A stretch of 64,000 nt of DNA from a bacterium (GCA_024743255.1 JANSWY010000007.1:60155-124154); one strand, 5' to 3'; positions 35,597 to 44,737 are shown, counted from the first letter of the stretch. Numbers and translations are program-made. Notes: generated by a model from the letters alone, not told the origin.

Positions 35597-35968
35597 ATGT
35601 CCAAATACCATCATTACAACAAAAAACTTAAACCCTACGCCCGCAGACACAGAAACAAAAGCACCAAAGCAGAAATCAGAATGTGGTCAAAAATCTTGCG
35701 TGCCAGGAAAATGATGGGATATGAGTTTCTAAGGCAAAGACCGATTGATTGGTTTATAGCTGACTTCTTTTGTAAGGAGTTGAAGTTGGTGATTGAGGTA
35801 GATGGTTATACTCATAGTTGGCCTGAAACAATTGATAAGGATAAGAAGAAGACTCGTGTTTTGAAGGAATTAGGTTATCGCGTTTTGAGGTTTACCGATG
35901 AGGACGTATTGTATCATACTGAGAGTGTGAGGAGATTATTGGAGCTTTGGATTGGGAAGAATGGGTAG
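35597..35968 (+). CDS. DUF559 domain protein, Vsr-like PD-(D/E)xK nuclease fold
   Basis: A 123-residue basic protein. The core shows the DUF559/Vsr-type endonuclease pattern: E26 on the first helix (STKAEIRMW), D56 (FIADFF), and E67-x-D69 (LVIEVDG), then Gly-His residues and a C-terminal helical part (ELGYRVLRFTDEDVL). Members are presumed DNA nucleases, but their function is unproved. The first ~100 bases are unusually C/A-rich against the local background. The gene lies exactly between two inverted repeats and is probably a mobile cassette. Confidence 0.85.
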   Translation: MSKYHHYNKKLKPYARRHRNKSTKAEIRMWSKILRARKMMGYEFLRQRPIDWFIADFFCKELKLVIEVDGYTHSWPETIDKDKKKTRVLKELGYRVLRFTDEDVLYHTESVRRLLELWIGKNG

Positions 35969-35969
35969 C

Positions 35970-36028
35970 AGACATCCCCTAGCCCCCTTCGAAGGGGGGA
36001 GTTTAGATTGCCTGGAGGCAATCTAAAC
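35970..36028 (+). repeat. Right arm of DUF559 cassette: terminal inverted repeat plus hairpin
   Basis: Arm 35970-36000 begins AGACATCCCC and includes the CCCCCTTCGAAGGGGG palindrome. Its reverse complement matches the left arm with one substitution and two single-base indels over about 31 nt. It is followed immediately by a perfect 12-bp hairpin, GTTTAGATTGCC with GGCAATCTAAAC and a TGGA loop (36001-36028). Confidence 0.85.
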
Positions 36029-36059
36029 TGGTGAGTGCCGTGGGTTGACGTTGCTGCTG

Positions 36060-37346
36060 TTATTCTACAACTATCAAATAATAATTTCTTCGTCCCTTTT
36101 GGGCTAGTAGGTATTTGCCTTGGATTAGGTCAAATTCTACAGGCTGCTCTGATGAAGTGAGTTTAGTTTTGTTGACACTTACACCACCTCCTTTAATCAT
36201 TCTTCTTGCTTCTCCCTTAGATGGGAAAATAATTCCATCTGTTACTTCAGATAACAAGTCTGTAACATTGCCAGCGGATTCCAACACAGATTTGCTTATT
36301 GTTGCTTGAGGAACTCCTTCAAATACAGAAAGAAGGGTGTTTTCATCTATTGAAGCTAAATCTTCGGTTGTTGACTTTCCAAAAAGAATTTGCGATGCTT
36401 TAATAGCCATCTCTAAATCCTCTTTACTGTGAACTCTTTCTGTAATGTCCTCAGCGATAGCTTTTTGAAGAATTCTATTATGTGGAGCTTCAGCATGTTC
36501 AGCTTCTAATGCTTCAATTTCTTCTTTGCCCTTTAGTGTAAAGATTCTGATGTAGTTCTTTGCATCTTCATCGGAAGAGTTTAGCCAGTATTGGTAGAAT
36601 TTGTAAGGAGACGTCTTTTCCTTATCTAACCAAACATTACCACCTTCAGTCTTTCCGAATTTAGTTCCATCAGCTTTCTTAATCAAAGGGGTAGTTAGTG
36701 CGAATGCTTCACCCTGGTCTTTTCTTCTGATAAGTTCAGTTCCTGTTACAATATTTCCCCACTGATCAGAACCACCAAGTTGGAGTTTGCAGTTTTTGTT
36801 TTTCCACAACCAGTAGAAGTCGTATCCCTGAACAAGCTGGTAGCTAAATTCAGTAAAACTCAAACCTGTTTCCAGTCTTGTTTTTACAGAGTCTTTTGCC
36901 ATCATGTAATTCACGGTGATGTGCTTTCCTACATCTCGGATGAATTCAAGGAAATTGAAATTTTTGAACCAATCATAGTTATTTACAACTTCTGCAGAGT
37001 TATCTCCGGAATTGAAATCAAGAAATTTTTCAAGTTGCTTCTGTACGCAATTCAGATTATGATCCAGGATATCTTCCGACAGTAAGTTTCTTTCCGCTGA
37101 CTTTCCTGATGGATCTCCAACCATTCCCGTTGCACCTCCCACAAGAGCAAAAGGCTTGTGTCCACACCTTTGGAAATGAACCAAAGTCATGATTTGTACT
37201 AAAGAGCCAATATGCAATGAATCAGCAGTTGGATCGAACCCGATATAGGCGCTTACAATTTCACCACTGTTCAACAACTCTTCTGTTCCAGGCATAATGT
37301 CATGGATCATGCCTCTCCACTTTAGTTCTTCTACGAAATCTTTCAT
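36060..37346 (-). CDS. tyrS: Tyrosyl-tRNA synthetase
   Basis: A 428-residue class I synthetase charging tRNA-Tyr. Motifs include the HIGH box HIGS (45-48), the tyrosine-binding block YDFYWLW and [11 protein letters not shown], and the KMSKS loop in the TyrRS form KFGKT. A C-terminal S4 RNA-binding domain (about 360-428; [15 protein letters not shown]) completes it. All features are normal for a bacterial TyrRS. It is a single gene; no T-box or terminator was evident around it. Confidence 0.96.
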   Translation of the reverse strand: MKDFVEELKWRGMIHDIMPGTEELLNSGEIVSAYIGFDPTADSLHIGSLVQIMTLVHFQRCGHKPFALVGGATGMVGDPSGKSAERNLLSEDILDHNLNCVQKQLEKFLDFNSGDNSAEVVNNYDWFKNFNFLEFIRDVGKHITVNYMMAKDSVKTRLETGLSFTEFSYQLVQGYDFYWLWKNKNCKLQLGGSDQWGNIVTGTELIRRKDQGEAFALTTPLIKKADGTKFGKTEGGNVWLDKEKTSPYKFYQYWLNSSDEDAKNYIRIFTLKGKEEIEALEAEHAEAPHNRILQKAIAEDITERVHSKEDLEMAIKASQILFGKSTTEDLASIDENTLLSVFEGVPQATISKSVLESAGNVTDLLSEVTDGIIFPSKGEARRMIKGGGVSVNKTKLTSSEQPVEFDLIQGKYLLAQKGRRNYYLIVVE

Positions 37347-37525
37347 TACTTCAGTTCAAAAATTGAGCTGCAAAAATGAATCATTCCACTGGAAATGAAA
37401 AGGTGTTTTGATGTTTTTGTTGAAAGTGTAATTCCAGCTTTATTAATGGGTTGAGTGTCTGTATATTTAGAAACTGAAATTTAGAACTACTCGTACAACC
37501 AATAGGTTAATAGCTGACAACCTTA

Positions 37526-38272
37526 ATGATCTACAGAACCCTAATTGTTACATTCATCACAGTGAGTCTAGTTGTGTTGCCCAACAAACCGGTGCAAGCT
37601 CAGGAAACCAATTCCAGAATTAAAACACTCCAAGTACAGACTGGGTTGAATTACTTTTTGTTGAAAGATAAAAGAGCATCAAACCTTAATTACAGTGGTT
37701 CGGGGTTTAATATTGGTGTCGGACTTTTAAATTCAGATGCAAAAAAGAGGAATCATTATAACTTAAGAATTGTATTCCCAACCCTTACCAGTCAGTTGGA
37801 AAATGAAATGACTGGGCTTCTTGGTGAGTTTAATTATCAGCATCTAAGAAAAACTAATTGGTCAGTAGTTGGTGGTGATTTGGCTATTGGTGGCTTTGTA
37901 AAGTTGAAATCCTTTATCCGAACTTTTACGATACTTAATGAACAGATTTCGGGTGAGATCTTTAGCTCGGTTGGTCCATCGGTATTTTGGCGAAAAGCAA
38001 TTGCAAAAAGACACCAATTGATTATTCAGGCTCAAAATCCGCTTTTAGCTTATGTGTTGGATTTTGATAGTTTCGTTGTTCCTAAGGAAGGCTTGGTAAC
38101 GATAGCTGACTTTATTGATTATGATTTCGACCTTCAATATGAGTTTAGTGCTAATACAAAAGCTTCATTCTATCTGCACTATCATTTCAATTATTACAGA
38201 ATTCGCAGAGGAATAGCTCCTGTAAAATATGGGTCTAGTCAGTTTCTAGTAGGTTTAAATATTAGGTTATGA
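37526..38272 (+). CDS. Outer-membrane-like hypothetical protein
   Basis: A 248-residue exported protein with a signal peptide (MIYRTLIVTFITVSLVVLP...VQAQ). The body is rich in alternating hydrophobic/aromatic strands and ends in an aromatic-rich strand (SQFLVGLNIRL), which fits a small outer-membrane beta-barrel. I do not recognise a family. Its ATGA stop/start overlaps the next gene, an S41 lipoprotein peptidase, by 4 bp, so the two are translationally coupled and may act together at the envelope. The barrel is inference from pattern. Confidence 0.6.
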   Translation: MIYRTLIVTFITVSLVVLPNKPVQAQETNSRIKTLQVQTGLNYFLLKDKRASNLNYSGSGFNIGVGLLNSDAKKRNHYNLRIVFPTLTSQLENEMTGLLGEFNYQHLRKTNWSVVGGDLAIGGFVKLKSFIRTFTILNEQISGEIFSSVGPSVFWRKAIAKRHQLIIQAQNPLLAYVLDFDSFVVPKEGLVTIADFIDYDFDLQYEFSANTKASFYLHYHFNYYRIRRGIAPVKYGSSQFLVGLNIRL

Positions 38273-39273
38273 ATAGAGTAATGGTCTTTTTGTCGGCTTT
38301 AGTGATTTTGTCATCATGTGGAAACCTACTGATAGAAGACGATCCCGAAAATACTTTGGTGAGCAATTTTGATGTTTTTTGGGAGGAGATGGACAGGCAC
38401 TATTCTTACTTTGAATACAAAGGGGTGGATTGGGATTCGGTTAGAACCAGATATCGTCCTATAGTTCAACAGTATGGTTCATCAGGTCAGCTTTTTGATT
38501 TGATGGAGGAAATTATAGTTTCACTGGAAGATGGGCATGTCACCCTTTTTTCACCAAGTCGAGTGGCAGAATACAATTATACAGAAGGGTTTCCCAATAA
38601 TTCTTTGGAGTACGCCAAAAACTATCTTGAAAATATTAAAGGTTCTAACTCGATATTAATGTCCGGGGAAGTAGAAGGTGAGAATATCGGGTATATCAGG
38701 GTCAGTACATTTACTGGGGACAGATCTGCGTTTGACAGGATTGATGACATTATGCAGGACTTTTCAGATAAGGATGGTATTATCATTGATTTACGTATAA
38801 ATGGAGGAGGAGATGATCGAAATGCCTTGAAGATAACTTCGAAGTTTGCGGAAGAAAGAAGGGCTTTTAGGAGAGTAAGATATCGCAATGGACCTTCTCA
38901 TAATGACTTTACTCATTGGATTACGGATTATGTGACGAAAGGAGAAGATGTTTACTCCGGACCTGTTATGCTATTAACTAACCGCAGGTGCTTCAGCTCA
39001 ACTGAGGGATTCATTCTCTCTATGAAGGTGCAGCCCAACGTGAAATTAGTAGGAGGCATTACCGGCGGAGGCTCAGGAAATCCAATTGAGCGTGAATTGC
39101 CGAATGGTTGGGTGTTTAGATTATCCACTTGGATGGTATCCGAACCTGATGGCAAAATCAATGAAGGGATTGGAATATTTCCTGATTACGAGGTGAATAT
39201 TTCTGAGGAAGATATAGTTGATAGACGTGATACCATTTTGGAACGTGCAATAGAAGAAATCAACAATCTGTAG
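38269..39273 (+). CDS. S41-family peptidase lipoprotein (C-terminal processing type)
   Basis: A 334-residue lipoprotein with lipobox VILSSC (Cys17). The S41/tail-specific protease fold includes an N-terminal helical region, IGYIRVSTFTG, DGIIIDLRINGGGDD, and the catalytic serine in LLTNRRCFSSTEGFIL, where FSSTE matches the S-x-x-E/S-A-x-E-type box. A distinct PDZ domain is not obvious. It overlaps the upstream barrel-like gene by 4 bp. These peptidases trim exported proteins; the target is unknown, and the coupled gene is the natural candidate partner. Confidence 0.85.
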   Translation: MNRVMVFLSALVILSSCGNLLIEDDPENTLVSNFDVFWEEMDRHYSYFEYKGVDWDSVRTRYRPIVQQYGSSGQLFDLMEEIIVSLEDGHVTLFSPSRVAEYNYTEGFPNNSLEYAKNYLENIKGSNSILMSGEVEGENIGYIRVSTFTGDRSAFDRIDDIMQDFSDKDGIIIDLRINGGGDDRNALKITSKFAEERRAFRRVRYRNGPSHNDFTHWITDYVTKGEDVYSGPVMLLTNRRCFSSTEGFILSMKVQPNVKLVGGITGGGSGNPIERELPNGWVFRLSTWMVSEPDGKINEGIGIFPDYEVNISEEDIVDRRDTILERAIEEINNL

Positions 39274-39281
39274 GAGCCCTG

Positions 39282-39302
39282 GAAGACCGATGTTGGACAT
39301 GC
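39282..39302 (+). repeat. Short degraded heptamer tract
   Basis: Three consecutive 7-nt units, GAAGACC, GATGTTG and GACATGC, are followed by GC-rich sequence with GAAG pieces (39303-39345). This resembles the GRAGNNN arrays at 12809 and 30476 but is weak. Confidence 0.4.
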
Positions 39303-39455
39303 GGGGAAGTCTGGAAGGCGGCAGGCCAGGAGGGCGGTTTAAGCGCGGATAGTGTGGTGCCAAAAAAATGACATTTACTAGCTAAAATTACTCCTTTTAT
39401 CAGTGGGAATTTGACCTAAAATGGTTAAGTTGAAGGTGATTTTAATGGAATTTGT

Positions 39456-41387
39456 ATGGGAGATTTGAATGTTCGACTGGTTTCCAGCCAGAAGCAACTG
39501 AATGAATTTACAAGGCATTTACTGAAGGACGTTCATGCATTGGAGAGGATGCTGGAAGAGGAGTGGTTTAATGAAGATCCGATTCACATTGGGGCTGAAC
39601 AAGAAATCTGCCTTGTTGACCATCATTTCAAGCCATCTCCAAGTGCTTTGCAGGTTTTGGATGAGGTAGGTTATGAAAATTTCACAACGGAATTGGCTAA
39701 GTTCAACATAGAGGCAAATCTTGACCCACATGAACTAAAAGGAAGTTGTTTTTCTGATATGCAGTCCCAACTAGAAGGACATTTACAAACTCTGGAAAAG
39801 GCACTTGAAGGAAAAGGACTCAACTATGTGCTTACTGGCATTCTTCCTACCATCAGAAAGTTTGATATGGAGTTGGATAACCTCACTCCACTTAAACGAT
39901 ATGATTCATTAATTAAGGCGATTAATAGAATGAGGGGTAACTCACATGAGTTGCGGATAAATGGAATGGATGAGCTGATCATTACGCAGGATAGTGCAAT
40001 GCTGGAGTCTTGTAATACTTCATTTCAGGTGCATCTTCAGGTAAAGCCTTCAGAATATGTAGATAAATATAATTTAGCTCAGGTACTTGCGGCCCCAGTA
40101 TTGGCTATTGCATGTAATTCACCACTTTTATTTGGTAAAAGATTGTGGGCAGAAACCAGAGTGGCATTATTTCAGCAAAGTATAGATACCAGGAAAGCTG
40201 GAGAACATATCAGGGATAGAAGTCCAAGAGTGTTTTTTGGTAATTGTTGGTTGGAGAACTCTATATCGGAGATGTATAAGGAGGACATTGCCAGATTCAG
40301 AGCGATGATGATGACTGACTATGAGAAGGATGTACTGAAGATGATGGATGATGGAATCACTCCAAAATTGAGGGCGTTGATGATTCATAATAGTACAGTC
40401 TACAGATGGAATAGACCTTGCTACGGAGTAAGTCCGAATGGTAAGCCACACTTGAGGATAGAGAACAGGGTCTTGCCTGCTGGTCCCACACCAATTGATG
40501 AAATGGCCAATGCAGCTTTTTGGATTGGTCTGATGAATGGATTTCAGGATGAATTTAAAGATGTCACGCAGTTAATAGAGTTTGATGAAGCCAGGGATAA
40601 TTTTTTGTCCGCTGCAAGAGATGGATTGAACACAGATTTCACGTGGTTTAATGGACAGAAGGTGGATGTTTGTGAACTAATTAGAAAAGAACTGATACCA
40701 ATTGCCAGACAAGGGCTGGAAAGATCAAATGTCTCCAAATCTGATATCGATAAGTATCTTGATGTAATAGAAGGTAGAAATGAGATGCGGCAAACTGGAA
40801 CGCAATGGGTTTTGAACTCTCATTCCAAACTCGCTAAGCAAACTACCAGAGAAGAGATTTCAGTTGCACTCACCAGTTCAATGATAGAGAATCAGAGAAA
40901 AGGAATTCCTGTGCATCAATGGAAATTAGCTGATCTTGATTCAATTGAGGGTTGGAATCCACATTCATTATTGGTGGAGGAATTTATGACTACAGATGTA
41001 TTTACTGTACATCCTAATGATATACCGGAATTCGTTGCAGATATACTGGATTGGAGGAATATTAAGTACGTGCCGATAGAAGATGATAAAGGAATATTGA
41101 AAGGCTTGGTCACGTTTAAAATAATGTTAAATTACTTTAGTAAAAAGGCCAACAACAACGGTAAAGAGGATGTTACTGCAAGGGATTTAATGATAAAGAA
41201 TCCAATCACCATTCACCCTGAAGCATCAATTACGGAAGCTTTGAAATTGATGAAAGCAAATAAGACTGATTGCTTGCCAGTGGTGAAAAAGAATAAGTTA
41301 ATTGGCCTGATTACAGAGGGCGATTTTTTAAGAATCACAGCCAGCCTGTTGAATAGAATTGAGAAGAACGAGCTGTTAAGTAAATAA
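39456..41387 (+). CDS. Glutamate-cysteine-ligase-like (GCS2) protein fused to two CBS domains
   Basis: A 643-residue protein. Residues ~1-480 have the carboxylate-amine ligase/GCS2 fold (HIGAEQEICLVD near residue 47; SCNTSFQVHLQV; PHLRIENRVLPAGPTPID). Such enzymes form a peptide-like bond between an acid and an amine with ATP. Residues ~500-640 hold two CBS motifs (MTTDVFTVHPND ... GLVTFKIML and MIKNPITIHPEASITEAL ... LIGLITEGDFL) that usually bind adenine nucleotides. The next gene, an aspartoacylase-like amide hydrolase, starts on the base after its stop. Together they suggest a nucleotide-gated synthesis/breakdown pair. Substrate unknown. Confidence 0.85.
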   Translation: MGDLNVRLVSSQKQLNEFTRHLLKDVHALERMLEEEWFNEDPIHIGAEQEICLVDHHFKPSPSALQVLDEVGYENFTTELAKFNIEANLDPHELKGSCFSDMQSQLEGHLQTLEKALEGKGLNYVLTGILPTIRKFDMELDNLTPLKRYDSLIKAINRMRGNSHELRINGMDELIITQDSAMLESCNTSFQVHLQVKPSEYVDKYNLAQVLAAPVLAIACNSPLLFGKRLWAETRVALFQQSIDTRKAGEHIRDRSPRVFFGNCWLENSISEMYKEDIARFRAMMMTDYEKDVLKMMDDGITPKLRALMIHNSTVYRWNRPCYGVSPNGKPHLRIENRVLPAGPTPIDEMANAAFWIGLMNGFQDEFKDVTQLIEFDEARDNFLSAARDGLNTDFTWFNGQKVDVCELIRKELIPIARQGLERSNVSKSDIDKYLDVIEGRNEMRQTGTQWVLNSHSKLAKQTTREEISVALTSSMIENQRKGIPVHQWKLADLDSIEGWNPHSLLVEEFMTTDVFTVHPNDIPEFVADILDWRNIKYVPIEDDKGILKGLVTFKIMLNYFSKKANNNGKEDVTARDLMIKNPITIHPEASITEALKLMKANKTDCLPVVKKNKLIGLITEGDFLRITASLLNRIEKNELLSK

Positions 41388-42311
41388 ATGGATAGAGTAT
41401 TAGGGATAGTAGAAGGAAAGGAAAAAGGTCCACTTGTCATTTGCGTTTGCGCTTTACATGGTAATGAACAAGTTAGTATTAGAGCATTCGAAAGAGTTTG
41501 TGATGCGATCAACAAACATCAGATACCATTTAAGGGAAAGTTTGTAGGATTACTTGGGAATATTGAAGCAGTTAAACTGAATCAGAGGTTTATTGACGCT
41601 GACCTTAACCGTGTGTGGGAAGAAGAGTATATTGAGTATCTGAAAGTGAAGCCCAAGGCAGAATACACTCATGAGGACCGTGAGATGCTGGAGTTGAAAG
41701 CCGCAATTGCTGAACATGATTCCGATGATTATGACATAAAAGTAATTGCTGACCTGCATGCTACATCATCTGAAAATGGGAACTTTATTGTAGTTCCTCC
41801 AGGAATAGCAGATCATGCCATTATCAAAGCCTTACACTTACCGGTAGTGGTTGATTTAGATCAATATCTAATTGGTACTTTGTTAGGTTATGTGGTAAAT
41901 CATGGTTTTATATCGTTTGCTTTTGAGGGAGGATTAATTGGGAGTGATCAGGCGTTAAACTTACATATTTCTGGGCTCTGGGAAATTCTTGAAGCAGCAG
42001 GATGCATTACCCATAATGATCATATGAACGAAGATCATTATGCAAATCAACTTATGGAAATTTCCAGTGAGTTACCGAAACAAGTTAAGGTACTACACAG
42101 ACACTGGGTGGAACCGACTGATGGTTTTAAAATGAAGCCAGGGTTCGTAAATTTTGAAAGAATAAATAAGGGTCAATTATTGGCCTCCGATGATGCTGGA
42201 GACATATATTCTCCATATGATGGTATGATTTTTATGCCACTTTATCAAGATACCGGTAACGACGGTTTTTTTGTAGTAGAAGAAGTAACATCGATCGTTG
42301 AGACGGAATAG
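41388..42311 (+). CDS. Succinylglutamate desuccinylase/aspartoacylase-family zinc hydrolase
   Basis: A 307-residue AstE/AspA-type metallo-deacylase of the M14-like fold. Zinc ligands and neighbours are visible: H24-x2-E27 in ALHGNEQ, the substrate-binding DLNR, and the third ligand in DLHATSS. A C-terminal beta domain with DAGDIYSPYDGMIFMPLY is typical of the family. It cleaves an N-acyl group from an amino acid or similar amide. It is directly coupled (0-bp gap) to the GCS2-CBS ligase gene, and msrA follows after 85 bp. Substrate unknown. Confidence 0.9.
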   Translation: MDRVLGIVEGKEKGPLVICVCALHGNEQVSIRAFERVCDAINKHQIPFKGKFVGLLGNIEAVKLNQRFIDADLNRVWEEEYIEYLKVKPKAEYTHEDREMLELKAAIAEHDSDDYDIKVIADLHATSSENGNFIVVPPGIADHAIIKALHLPVVVDLDQYLIGTLLGYVVNHGFISFAFEGGLIGSDQALNLHISGLWEILEAAGCITHNDHMNEDHYANQLMEISSELPKQVKVLHRHWVEPTDGFKMKPGFVNFERINKGQLLASDDAGDIYSPYDGMIFMPLYQDTGNDGFFVVEEVTSIVETE

Positions 42312-42396
42312 TCGGCAAGAAGAAGTTATCGTGTTTTTTGCAAACTATTGACTAAAATTAAACGTTATTACAAATCCAAATTAAACTGAAAGGAAC

Positions 42397-42945
42397 ATGA
42401 AGAAAGCGACATTTGGTTCAGGCTGCTTCTGGTGTACAGAGGCAGTATTTCAAAAATTAGAAGGAGTAGAAGGTGTGATGTCGGGGTATTCAGGAGGGAA
42501 GATTAAAAATCCTACTTACAGAGAGATATGTTCTGGTCTTACGGGTCATGCTGAGGTGATCCAGGTTGTATACGATGAGGACAAAATTACTTATAAGGAT
42601 CTTCTTGAAGTATTCTGGAAAACACATGATCCAACTACTCTAAACAGACAAGGTAATGATGTAGGATCACAGTATAGGTCTGTGATTTTCTATCACGACC
42701 AAAATCAGAAGGAGTTAGCAGAGAGTTACAAACAGTCATTAGATGAGTCTGGTATTTTTCAGGATCCTATTGTGACTGAAATAACACCTTATAAGGAGAT
42801 GTATCCTGCAGAGGATTATCACCAGAACTATTATAATGACAATCAATCTCAACCTTATTGCTCATTTGTGATTAAGCCTAAGGTTGAAAAGGTGGAGCAA
42901 CTCTTTAAAGAGAAGCTTAAAAAATCAAATAGAAAAAGTGCTTAG
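42397..42945 (+). CDS. msrA: Peptide-methionine (S)-S-oxide reductase
   Basis: A 182-residue MsrA. The catalytic motif G-C-F-W-C is at residues 9-13, with nucleophile C10; the later cysteine in PYCSF is a probable resolving residue. YSGG and GHAEVIQV blocks are normal. It repairs oxidised methionine in proteins using thioredoxin. It starts 85 bp after the aspartoacylase gene on the same strand and its stop abuts the stop of the convergent DUF763 gene with no gap. Confidence 0.96.
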   Translation: MKKATFGSGCFWCTEAVFQKLEGVEGVMSGYSGGKIKNPTYREICSGLTGHAEVIQVVYDEDKITYKDLLEVFWKTHDPTTLNRQGNDVGSQYRSVIFYHDQNQKELAESYKQSLDESGIFQDPIVTEITPYKEMYPAEDYHQNYYNDNQSQPYCSFVIKPKVEKVEQLFKEKLKKSNRKSA

Positions 42946-44151
42946 CTAAAACAAGCTTAATTGCTTCTTCTCAATAGGAGGCCGTGCAAAACCATTAACT
43001 GTACGGCCTCCGTATTTATATGACTCATTTCTTTCCTTTTCAATCAGATCATCCAGATTCCCTTTTGGCGTGAAGTTCTCCTCAATTCTTTTTGCAGCAG
43101 TATGAAGGTTTTTGAAGGCTCTCATTTTATCGTAGTGTCCGATCTTAGCTTTTTCAATGGACTTCTTTAGTACATTAATACTATTATCATAGACTTTGGT
43201 TGGTACAGGAAAAGGATGTCCATCTTTTCCTCCGTGAGCAAATGAAAACCTTGCCGGATCCTGAAACCTGCTCGGAGTGCCGTAAATAACCTCTGAAACA
43301 AGTGTTAGAGATTGTAAAGTCCTTGGGCCCAGTCCTTTAGTCAGAAGAAAAGACTCGAAATTAGCAAAAGGAGTTTCCTGTGCTAGTGCCAAAACTGCTC
43401 CAAGTCTTTTTAGGTCTACATCTTTTTGTCTCACATCATGATGAGCTGGTAATCTCATTTGTGATATCTCTCTTAGAAGATGGACCGGCTTTTCTCTGGA
43501 TATATCAAGAATTGAATCTCTCGTGATTTTGGCCCGTTTGTCGGTAAGATTAATGATAGGTCCCTCATTCTTTCCAACGATATCAGTATGAGGTTGATCC
43601 AGAAACTCCTTAAATGAATTGGAATGCCAGTGATATCGTCGCGCATACCCATTCTCAGTATTCATTCCTTGCTGAACAACACTCCATTCACCTTCATCTG
43701 AAACAATAAAAGAATGCAGGTAAATCTGATAACCGTCCTGAATGGTGTTGTTGTCAATTTTGGCTGTGAGTTTACTGCTTCTAACCAGATCTGCTCCATT
43801 TAAACCCGTTTTTAGAGCGATATCTGTTAATTCATTTGGAGTCTTCTTGGAATGTCTTCCACGTCCTCCACAGAAATATAAACCAAGCTCATTTGCTTTA
43901 GGGTTCATTGAAGATTTCAACGCACCCAATACAGAAGTCGTAATTCCAGATGAATGCCAATCCATTCCTAATACGCAACCTAAAGACTGAAACCAACCTG
44001 GATCACTTATTCTTCTTAAAACCTCAGATTTGCCAAACTCGAGAATAATTGCTTCTAATATAGCTCCACCCATTGTACTCATTCTTTCCGCCAACCACCT
44101 TGGAACTTTGCCACCATGAAGAGGTAAATCAGCATGCCCTGATTTTTTCAT
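42946..44151 (-). CDS. DUF763 family protein
   Basis: A 401-residue soluble protein of the DUF763 family, whose biochemical role is unknown. Characteristic blocks are MKKSGHADLPLHGGKVP at the start, LGCVLGMDWHSSGITT, YFCGGRGRHSKKTPNEL, and SFAHGGKDGHPFPVP. The start ATG 44151 is chosen because the family begins with the SG-x-A-DLPLH block; a 25-residue longer reading from 44226 runs through AT-rich leader. It has many conserved His, Asp and Gly residues, so an enzymatic or nucleic-acid role is plausible. Convergent with msrA. Confidence 0.85.
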   Translation of the reverse strand: MKKSGHADLPLHGGKVPRWLAERMSTMGGAILEAIILEFGKSEVLRRISDPGWFQSLGCVLGMDWHSSGITTSVLGALKSSMNPKANELGLYFCGGRGRHSKKTPNELTDIALKTGLNGADLVRSSKLTAKIDNNTIQDGYQIYLHSFIVSDEGEWSVVQQGMNTENGYARRYHWHSNSFKEFLDQPHTDIVGKNEGPIINLTDKRAKITRDSILDISREKPVHLLREISQMRLPAHHDVRQKDVDLKRLGAVLALAQETPFANFESFLLTKGLGPRTLQSLTLVSEVIYGTPSRFQDPARFSFAHGGKDGHPFPVPTKVYDNSINVLKKSIEKAKIGHYDKMRAFKNLHTAAKRIEENFTPKGNLDDLIEKERNESYKYGGRTVNGFARPPIEKKQLSLF

Positions 44152-44268
44152 AATGCTAATATAATTAGTATTAGCTAAATATGTTAGTTGTAGAGAAATA
44201 ATTCTAATTTGTGCCAACCAAAACACATGTATTGTTAGTTATAGGTTCGTATTCAATTATAAGTGACT

Positions 44269-44679
44269 ATGAACCGAAAAGAGTTTATCAAATTAGCTTC
44301 AGCATCAGTAGTACTTACCTCATTAGGGATATCCCTGGCAGGTTGTGAGGATGATGCTACAATTACTCCTTCACTTGGGCCAGTAGAAATTGATTTGAGT
44401 GTTTCCCCATTTTCTGATTTGAATATTGAAGGAGGTTGGCTTTTACATCCTTCTCAAAACATTCTGTTAGTAAATGTATCAGGTTCTATACGAGCATTTA
44501 CATCAGTCTGCACGCACTCAGGTTGTGCCAGAAGTTGGGATTTTGATGATAATGAATTTATATGTACTTGTCATAATAGTAAATTTAATCTAAGTGGTAA
44601 TGTTGTAAGTGGTCCTGCATCAGGAAGACTTGCTGAGTACGATGTAACCAGAACAGGAGATGTATTAAGATTGACCTAG
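44269..44679 (+). CDS. Rieske [2Fe-2S] lipoprotein
   Basis: A 136-residue protein with a lipoprotein signal (lipobox SLAGC, Cys26). A Rieske domain follows: C81-x-H83 in CTHSGC and C99-x2-H102 in CTCHNS. The additional Cys86 and Cys101 could form the disulfide of high-potential Rieske proteins. ATG 44269 is preferred to the in-frame GTG at 44263. No cytochrome b or bc1 gene is nearby, so it is an orphan electron carrier or sensor. It lies 58 bp upstream of a TPR histidine kinase on the same strand. Confidence 0.9.
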   Translation: MNRKEFIKLASASVVLTSLGISLAGCEDDATITPSLGPVEIDLSVSPFSDLNIEGGWLLHPSQNILLVNVSGSIRAFTSVCTHSGCARSWDFDDNEFICTCHNSKFNLSGNVVSGPASGRLAEYDVTRTGDVLRLT

Positions 44680-44737
44680 AATTCATTCTTCTTGGTTCCG
44701 AATGGAATAAGTGATTTTGATTCAGTATATTTAATAT

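Noticed and set aside
36060..37346. TyrRS KFGKT in place of KMSKS as a defect
   Set aside because: K-F-G-K-T is the normal form of this motif in bacterial tyrosyl-tRNA synthetases.
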